From the NCBI RefSeq assembly GCF_029633865.1, contig NC_079214.1:20046950-20110949 (forward strand): a stretch of 64,000 nt of DNA. The letters are read 5' to 3'. Made by a program: the position numbers and the translations under genes. Below, piece by piece: positions 55,592-64,000 of this stretch. The notes beneath the pieces are model-generated. The model was not told the DNA's origin. It ran no database searches and saw only the letters and a list, made by a program, of their open reading frames with translations. Source of the DNA: Lampris incognitus (lineage: Eukaryota; Chordata; Actinopteri; Lampriformes; Lampridae). Within the stretch, counting starts at the first letter, position 1. The number at the start of each line of letters is the position of its first letter.

Positions 55592-56903
55592 TGATCGATG
55601 GGCTGACTTAACCCGCCTTCGGAGGGCCTCTACCGGCCGGCTTTGCCGGCGTTCGGGTGGCCGGTTCCTTCGGTCTTGCGGAGTTCACCCAAGGGCGGCA
55701 ACAACGACACGACTCTGGGCACCGTCGGCTGCGCGGTGGGGTCCTCCAACTCCGGTGCTACTCTGGGAACCATGAAACAAAGCGCGGGGTGGGGCGGCTC
55801 GCCCTGACGTCCCCTCCGTGCGCCTCCGGGTACCCGACTCTCGCCCCCATCATCCGGGGAGACGGCGGGGTGTTTAATGCCTCCACGCGCTGTGGGAGCA
55901 TGTCATTGATAGAGGAAACATTCAGTTTATACACGTGTAAATGACCCATGGACAGTCAACACATGAAGCACACTTTTACTTGTATTGCGGTACAAAAAAG
56001 TAGTGTACTTGAAGCTCATTTTATTAAGTAAACGTCAAGTATACTAGTATCAATGTACTATTTAACTTTTGCCATCAATCGGGAAGGAGAAGGTAACCTC
56101 TACCACCCGCGGCTAGGGTGTCGCAAGCCTCAGCGCTTTCCTCCCCCGCAAGGGAAGACCGTGTCGGTTTCAGCGTAGCTCTCCCTCTATGCTCCGTTCT
56201 CCCACACACGCCCGCCTTCGCCGGCTCCCGCCTTCGCCTGACTGTCTTTCGCCGCTGACCGCGTTACGCGTGCGGGTCGGGGTTTCCGTGAGCGCTGAGA
56301 GAGCTGCTGTCGGTGTCTCCAAGGCGCGCAGAAGAGCAAAGGCAGCTGCCATTGAGCTGTGCACCAGCCACGCTCGCACGCACACACGCAGGCACGCTAT
56401 CCATGATTGGACTACGATCTCAGATCAGACGAGACAACCCGCTGAATTTAAGCATATTGTAGCGAATTCAGGGGACAACGCAACCACAGGAACTGCCGCG
56501 GCCGGGAAGCGAACCCGTATCGCCCGCACCGCAGGAGACATCGCTAACCGCTCGACTAAAGGGTCAGACCCGCGGGCCAGCGTGTCCACTTATCCATGCA
56601 CGTTACACTACCCCCCTCCTTCGGGAAGCGTGTCCCCGCGCTTTAGCATATCAGCTCCTTCACACCTCAGGGCGCCTACGCTTCCGATGGCCTTACGGTC
56701 GCTCCATCCCACTTCTGACACCAATGTAGCGAATTCGGGGGACAACGCAACCACAGGAACTGCCGCGGCCGGGAAGCGAACCTGTATCGCCCGTACCGCA
56801 GGAGACATCGCTAACCGCTCGACTAAAGGGTCAGACCCGCGAGCCAGCGGCCAGCGTGTCTACTTATCCATGCACGTTACAATATTACCAAGCGGAGGTC
56901 CAT
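55592..56903 (+). pseudogene. rDNA fragment: ITS-like sequence and 28S rRNA 5' end
   Basis: The 28S start is clear: 'ctcagatcagacgagacaac' then 'ccgctgaatttaagcatat' up to 56457, continuing after the TRIM-type insertion with ATATTACCAAGCGGAGG (56882-56898). The GC-rich parts 55592-55905 and about 56080-56416 are probably ITS sequence by composition and position. An AT-rich stretch (55906-56080) stands where 5.8S would be expected, and no 5.8S was recognised. Not a functional rRNA gene. Confidence 0.7.
56458..56881 (-). mobile_element. TRIM-type miniature LTR element, copy C, inside 28S fragment
   Basis: LTRs at 56458-56607 and 56725-56881 (150 and 157 bp, the second with an 8-bp internal duplication) flank only 117 bp. 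On the minus strand the interior begins with TGGTGTCAGAAGTGGGAT, a perfect 18-nt complement of the tRNA-Leu 3' end one base after the LTR, and ends with the polypurine tract GGAGGGGGGTAG. The 4-bp duplication ATAT (56454-56457 and 56882-56885) splits the 28S sequence. The LTRs carry minus-strand pol III A-box (TAGTCGAGCGG, 56548-56558) and B-box (GGTTCGCTTCC, 56505-56515) sequences. Confidence 0.9.
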
Positions 56904-57121
56904 GAATACTGGGTTGGCATCCAGCGTTTTTCCTGTGCCCCCGTCCATAGGGTTAGTGGTTGTATCAGGAAGGGCATCCGGCGTAAAATTTTGCCAGATC
57001 ATTATGCGGACTGACAAGACCGCCATCGGGGTTGTGCCCTCACAGGGTACCGATGGAAACTGTCGATTCCGCTGTGGCGACCCCTGGGAAACAGGGAACA
57101 AGCCGAAAGGAGAAGAAGAAG
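56904..57121 (+). repeat. RTE-derived SINE-like tail
   Basis: It contains 'aggaagggcatccggcgtaaaa', also present near the 5' end of the RTE LINE at 35089-38224, and 'ccgctgtggcgacccc' with 'agccgaaag', as at the LINE's 3' end, followed by an AGAAGAAGAA tail. It therefore joins both ends of the LINE and lacks its coding region. Confidence 0.75.
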
Positions 57122-57139
57122 AATTATAGAGGAGGGGGT

Positions 57140-58632
57140 AACACCGCTGTACAAACTCCACGCCGCTGACTGGCATTACTGAACTGTAATAGCGTCGGAA
57201 GAATTCATGCATCAGATGTGAGGATTTTGCAGAAAAGCAGACTCTAAGAGGGCAATGACCAGAAATGGTTGTAGTGACATGAATATGAGTCATTAGCGTC
57301 TTGCATTACATTAACGTCCATCCGAGATAGTTGCTGGATTCATTTTAGTGCCCTTGTCTGCTGAGGCTGGACTTGATCCAAGACAGAATGGTATCCCTTA
57401 TTGTATATGATGCACAAAGTGCTATAAAATACATGCAAAAAAATGCAATGAATACAAAAATAACATTTTCCATGGCCCCTTGAGTGGTATTCTGTAAGGC
57501 CACATATTGGGCACCTTTTGCAGCACACGGCTGTTTGTGCAACACATTTCAACATCGTTGCTCAGCAGGAGCCACGCAGAACATTTCTGCTCTCGTGTGC
57601 CCTAAAAATCATGTCCAAAATATCACTTATGTAAATACAAAGGTAGGCAGCTTATATAAACAATGTTTCTATGTATTGTGAGTATTTTCTTTTGACATAA
57701 AATCGATATCGTCTTTACTTTCATATGTCCCCTGTCTGGCACCTGTACGGTTTTCTTGCCCTAGCTAACTTTTGCATGAAAGGATGATCTCCTGTTTCCC
57801 TCGATCAATAACGGTGATGTGGATAGATAGTTCAGCTTTATCGCCTCCGGCTAACACTAACCCATTGGCATATAAAGGATGCATTTATTCCAGGGTATCT
57901 CCCTCTGTGTTTCATATGTCAGGCCAGTAGCTTTATGTCATTTTTAAGATGTTCAATCTTTTCTGTTCTCGAGTTGACCACTGACCTAGATAGGGGTTCA
58001 GTAAAGGAACCCCTCTCTCACTGGTGTCCTGATAGTTGTATGCATTATACTGTTATCTTTCCATACACTTGTGCTAATTCAAAGCTAAGTTGTATGTGCT
58101 ATTGTATGTGCTAAGAGGTATGTGCTATTGCTACCGACAGAGCTGGTTATTGTCTGTATCTCCGCTCCATCACTTTCTGGTTTAATTCTTGGCTGAACAT
58201 ATAGCTTTAAAAAAAAATAGGAGATGGACTCTAGAAAACATTACGACTGAGAGGGATGGAAATTGAATACCAACAATGCTTTTTGGTCGGTTGTTCACAA
58301 AACCTGAGTTGGGATCCAAAAGTGGGTCACTGGAAGACTGAATTGAATTTTCTAAAGAAATTGGTCTGAAAAGAGAATGTATACTTTGTGCTGACAAAGC
58401 CAGCCCAAGTTCAATTCACGGTGGGGTATGGCATATTGTAGACTGGTAGGTTAGTAGGCCGGAAAACAGGGTGCATTCTGTTAAATAAGCAGTTTCTAGT
58501 TTTGGGTTGCCAGATTTTACTCTCTCTGATGACAAAGCGTTGAAAATCATTAAATGGATGCTTGTGCTGTTTATATGACGAGGGGAGTTGGAAACCAAAA
58601 TTCTTTGTATTTTTTTTTAAAGAATTTTGAAA
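57140..58632. other. Non-coding DNA, no gene recognised
   Basis: Ordinary AT-rich sequence with no exon, transposon end or RNA gene that I can support. Confidence 0.4.
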
Positions 58633-59017
58633 CAGTTCATCCGGACACAACGTTTATTGACAGATGTGTTTCGTCACTCATCTAAGTGACCTCTTCAGTC
58701 TATGGCAACAGATGTGAGAGAGGCCGTCTATGTGAAAAGGGGACGACCACCCCTGAACCGAGAAGGGGGGGCTGAGAGTACATCTGTCACCATCTTACAA
58801 TGCTGTGATTGCAACTATTCCTCAATCCTCTGTGAATAGTACACATGACCATTGTAACTCTAGTTAATGCTCACAGCAATCTGCATATGAAACTGATCGT
58901 TATGTTCATATGGATGGATGCGACTGTATTGTTTATAAGGGTCAGTTTAGACTGAAGAGGCCACTTAGATGAATGATGAAACGTTTCTCTCAATAAACAT
59001 TGTGTCCAGATGAACTG
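58633..59017 (+). mobile_element. Penelope-like element 3' fragment with inverted arms
   Basis: Inverted arms of 69 bp (58633-58701 and 58949-59017) share 'gtccagatgaactg' and 'cttagatgaatgatgaaacg' (complement on the left). The spacer encodes, with one frameshift, the end of a Penelope-type protein: VREAVYVKRGRPPLNR then RVHLSPSYNAVIATIPQSS. Fish Penelope-like elements end in this way. Confidence 0.7.
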
Positions 59018-59660
59018 CTTCACCTTTCTGTGATCAGCTGTGACTTATGCTTCCTCAGTACTGGGGCAAGTGGGCTGACTTTGTTATCTCTCTTGAATCG
59101 TAGGTCAGTGCATCAGGGTAAGTCCATCTTTCCCTCTCTTGCATGTTAGGATTCATCCAGTAATCATACTACTGACACCCACCTGGCTACTAACATTTTC
59201 CATATTTTCCAACTGCAAAAGGCAATCGTCAGTGCATTCAGATCAGGGATAGAGTGCTCTTGGAATACAACATAGTTTTCACATCTAATCTGTTGCTTTT
59301 TCCAGCACAAGGGGGGGGGGGGTCACGCACCGAGACAGTGAACCACTCATGCCTTCCTCAGTTTTATGTCAAAATGTATCAGACCGGCCTAATCAGACAA
59401 CCTCCACATCCGTCCTCACCCTCACTCGTGCCTTCCTCAGTTTTATGATACCGGAAATGTATTGAGAGAATTGCTGATATATGGTACATGCCCAGGGCCA
59501 TGCATTAAAATGAATGCCATCTTGTAGTGATTGAACTGCACAGCACCACAACGCATGGGACTGCCAACAGTGACCAGAGTTTGTCATTAAAGTGGTGTTA
59601 TTTGGATTATACTTTTATAAATGATTAAAAACCCATCCATGCTACGTATATCAGCGTTGA
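59018..59660. other. Non-coding DNA with a short shared segment
   Basis: At 59381-59425 a roughly 45-bp segment ('cctaatcagacaacctccac' and 'atccgtcctcaccctcact') nearly repeats 45233-45280. No gene is visible. Confidence 0.4.
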
Positions 59661-60235
59661 AATGCCGTTTGTTTGATTTCTCTGTTTCAAAGCTGTCTGG
59701 TTTTAACTGAGTACAGTGAGGCGACGGTGATACACTGCCACCCTGTGGCAGAATATGGTAAACACTTTTTTTGTGACGATTGGCTTTCTGAGACCGAGGA
59801 GCACCCTCTCTGTTCAGAACTTAATACAAACTGGTTAAGCGCAAGATAGTTTAAGAAAATGCCAGGATAGCTATTAAATTTAACAACATAACACATTGTG
59901 TGTAACCATCATAAACAGTGCTAACAATTTGCTTTAAAAAAAACGAGGATAAAGAGAGGAATCAGCTCTTTGACCTAAACATTTAGTTGCTCTACAAGTA
60001 GATTCTGTTTTGTTAAATCAGATTAGAGACGTTTCATTTTAGTTCAGTTTAGTTTAGTTCAGTTCAATTCAGTTCAACTCAGTTCAGTTCAGTTCAGTTC
60101 AATCAATTTAACTTCACTCAATTTCATTCCATCATTTTCAAATAAGTTTAAGAATATAGACGAGGACAGTCTGAAATATTCAACTGAGCTTTTTTGAGAA
60201 ATGTGTTTGGGGCTACATTCTAATAAAAAGCATGG
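59661..60235. repeat. Diverged duplicate segment, copy 1
   Basis: Several blocks (GATACACTGCCACCC, AGTTCAGTTTAGTTCAG, TTCAACTGAGCTTTTTTGAG) recur in the same order at 61680-62100. It includes a GTTCA-rich stretch at 60046-60106. Confidence 0.5.
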
Positions 60236-60299
60236 GTAAAATGTGTGCTTTGACAATAATAACGGTTTATTGATAGATAATAAGAAGAAAAGAAAGCCA

Positions 60300-60640
60300 C
60301 TTTATTTTGTCATATTCTTACAATAATTATATTCTTACAATGAATTTGTTCTCTGTGTTTAACCCATCCTATTGTATAGGAGCAGTGGGCAGCTGCAGCG
60401 CCCGGGGACCAACTCCAGTTCTTCTTTCAATTTTGGTCAGGGGCACAGCCAGGAGTATTAACCCTAACATGCATGTCTTTTTGATGGTGGGAGAAAACCG
60501 GAGCACCCGGAGGAAACCCACGCAGACATGGGCAGAACATGCAAACTTCACATAGAAAGGACCTTGGACGGCCTGGGGTTCGAACCCAGGACCTTCTTTC
60601 TGTGAGGCAACAGTGCTAACCACTGGGCCACCATGCTGCT
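60300..60640 (+). repeat. Dispersed fish SINE-like repeat, copy 2
   Basis: It matches 43905-44210 in order and orientation: 'gtataggagcagtgggcagc', 'cccacgcagacatgggcaga', 'gctaaccactgggccac'. The contained tRNA-like end (GGGTTCGAACCC) is a partial B box. Confidence 0.75.
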
Positions 60641-61679
60641 CTATTTTTTTTAAGAACGCCAGTGAGTTAACAGTTATTATATGTATTTAAAAGACAATTA
60701 ATTTGGGTTTACAGTATAGAAACTAAATGGTTGGAATTTGCTAAAGTGGAATTGTCTAGAGTTCACTTTTTCTATGACAGCTTAGTAACGTGATGAAAAT
60801 GACCAAAGAAAAGTTAAGGCCTTCTGCCTTACAGAGGATCACAATTGGAACATGTCAGTAACTTGATTCACATTGCTGGTCCATGTAATTATTTGAAATA
60901 ATCTTAGATTGGCACAAAATATTACAGCCAAATATACAAATCTTAAACTGTATTTAATTATGGAGAATATACGTATGTTACAGCATAGGTCAAGGACAAC
61001 ATCCAAATTCAGCCTAAAAGAAGTGTCCCTTCAATGTAGTTGACCTTGATGAAGGTGGAAATCATCAAACAACAGAAAATCAGCCAGCTCACTACTTATC
61101 TTGCAGAGGTTAAAGGGGAATTTAACGCTGGTGACTATAACACCGGATGGACTATGATCTATCTATCAATGTCACCCTGCCTATCTTTCTGTCTATTCTC
61201 GCTTTTATCTATTTGTTTATTTTTTGTTTGTTTATGTTTTTTAGATTGGTGGACATAAATTCAAAGCTCAACTAGCCCAACTGTGTATAGGCTCTCATGG
61301 TCACCAGTTCTGGTTATAGGCTCAGAATTTGAATGATTCATAAACCAAAATGTGGATGTTTGTCAACAGTATCTTATTTCCCCTGCTTATAAATGCCACA
61401 GTAGTCTGGCTGAAGTGACGAAACCTGACACATTCAAATGTGGCAGATTTTAACTTAGCATTACCGAGTGAGAACACTACAGGTAACAACTTTTGGATCG
61501 CCCAATCCCTTTTACCTTGAGGGGGGCTACTGAAATGATAAAAGAGAGTATAGGGAACATGCTATTGCATGTCTCCCTAGGGACTGTGGTGGTGCAGCCC
61601 AAGTGCTTTATCGATTTCATCTTATTATTACGTGATTGAACAAGCTATCTATGCAACTTATTGATTGTCATGTAGCTCC
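60641..61679. other. Non-coding DNA, no feature recognised
   Basis: AT-rich sequence without a supported exon or repeat. Confidence 0.4.
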
Positions 61680-62100
61680 GAACTGCTGTTGTTTGCTCCA
61701 TATTGCTATTGCAGCTGCCTGTATTTACAGAGTGTGGTGTGGTGACGAGGATACACTGCCACCCACTGGCAGGGACATGTCAAGTGCATTTTGAGGCCAT
61801 TACTAGAGTATTCTGGCGCATGAAATGACAAATGGTCCCCAGAGCCCAAGGGGTGACCTTTCTGCGCAAAACTAACGGGATAGACACAAAATAGCTTTTA
61901 AAATACTGGCAGTGATGTTCGAGCTGCATGGTGTCAGACCAACCCAAAAGGTCACGTCACTTCAGTTCAGTTTAGTTCAGCTCAATTCAAGTATCTCCAA
62001 TCATGTACAGCCCATCATTTAAGACTGACATGAACGCGGACATTTTTGAATATTCGATTAAACTTTTTTTTTGGAGGAAAAAGTGCATTTGGATACTCCC
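61680..62100. repeat. Diverged duplicate segment, copy 2
   Basis: Colinear with 59661-60235 as described there. The copies are considerably diverged, so the duplication or repeat is old. Confidence 0.5.
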
Positions 62101-62295
62101 CCCCACCCACCCCGCCCCCGTAGTGGTAAATCTAGCAGTTTATTTCCAGATAATTGTGAGTTACCAACTATTTAAACGTCTATCCTCAAGACAATTTGTA
62201 ACGTCACGGGAATATACAGTGTCCGATATTGTCCATAATTGTTCAGTTTGGTCGGAACGATGAGCTCACTGGAGCATGTGACCCTGGAACGGCGA

Positions 62296-63735
<1,440 letters not shown>

Positions 63736-64000
63736 GTAAATGTCTATGAACTGTGAACCTGAACATTTTAGGAAGCCTTTAGTTTTTACGATATGTATTT
63801 ATAGTGCAATTCCTTGAAACATTGTACAGCTTGGTTGCCCATTTGCTCAGTGTAGATGGTATTTTCTTTCTGAGAAAAGGTCTTAGAAATGTATTGTTCG
63901 GCTTTTGACTTTGGCGAACTGCAGTGTACCAATTAATGAGTGTTGAGTTTGCAGTTTAGTTTTCATGGATCTGAGTGTTGGCAAAATGTATGGAACTGTA

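Larger units (their letters stand above)
55574..57139 (+). mobile_element. Retrotransposed chimera: pre-rRNA fragment joined to an RTE-SINE tail
   Basis: A perfect 18-bp direct repeat, AATTATAGAGGAGGGGGT, occurs at 55574-55591 and 57122-57139. Between lie GC-rich ITS-like sequence, the 5' end of 28S rRNA (interrupted by a TRIM-type element) and an RTE-related 3' tail ending GAGAAGAAGAAGAA. The duplication plus short-repeat tail fits target-primed reverse transcription by RTE machinery. Confidence 0.75.

Noticed and set aside
56189-56905. 238-codon + strand open frame
   Set aside because: It crosses ITS-like rDNA and the TRIM element with its two LTRs, so the repeated peptide is an LTR artefact.
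58949-58990. Hammerhead ribozyme in the Penelope tail (GATGA...GAAAC-like core)
   Set aside because: Some Penelope elements carry hammerheads, but the invariant CUGAUGA core is not matched (bases 3 and 4 differ) and no three-stem fold could be drawn.

Overview
The window is nuclear DNA of a teleost fish. Three intron-containing vertebrate genes lie on the + strand, and almost everything between them is transposable-element DNA of typically fish composition: Ty3/Gypsy, Ty1/Copia, RTE, Tx1/L1 and L2 LINEs, Penelope, Tc1, several hAT families, tRNA-derived SINEs and long dinucleotide arrays. No prokaryotic feature and no CRISPR array is present.

Host genes. SEC11A (catalytic subunit of the signal peptidase complex) occupies 6419-11213 in six exons and is complete. 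NMB (neuromedin B precursor) occupies 54154-54824 in three exons and is complete, with a TATA box and three CRE palindromes upstream. TSPAN3 (tetraspanin-3) starts at 62422 and its first three coding exons are inside the window; the gene runs off the right edge. In human, SEC11A and NMB are neighbours on 15q25 and TSPAN3 is on 15q24, so this is a conserved linkage group. Two unidentified, phase-compatible candidate exons (55128-55313 and 55423-55481) follow NMB.

Layout. 1-6240: mostly unassigned non-coding DNA, microsatellites and LINE tails. 6241-12100: SEC11A with a Harbinger-like MITE in intron 2. 12433-23150: SINE, decayed Tc1, Tigger-like fragment, hAT copy A carrying a miniature LTR element, a second hAT remnant, an L1 fragment and a palindromic MITE. 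23161-30963: an old BED-finger hAT transposon split by a young intact Gypsy element. 31847-41092: a Tx1-clade LINE bounded on both sides by a (GA)n array, itself invaded by a full-length RTE LINE and a SINE. 41188-43470: a SINE split by hAT copy B. 43905-47430: SINE, L2 fragment, and a 16-bp minisatellite of about 65 units. 47431-52450: a young intact Copia element. 52928-54824: NMB with its upstream region. 55574-57139: a chimeric insertion of pre-rRNA sequence joined to an RTE-type tail. 58633-59017: Penelope remnant. 62296-64000: TSPAN3.

Most notable observations: (1) a miniature LTR retrotransposon family (three copies here) with a tRNA-Leu primer site, 4-bp target duplications and LTRs that carry a tRNA-like pol III promoter; (2) an ITS/28S rDNA fragment fused to an RTE-SINE tail and flanked by a perfect 18-bp duplication; (3) two apparently intact LTR elements with identical LTRs and perfect 5-bp target duplications; (4) the microsatellite-bounded Tx1 element. 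All boundaries were read by eye; no alignment or database search was run.
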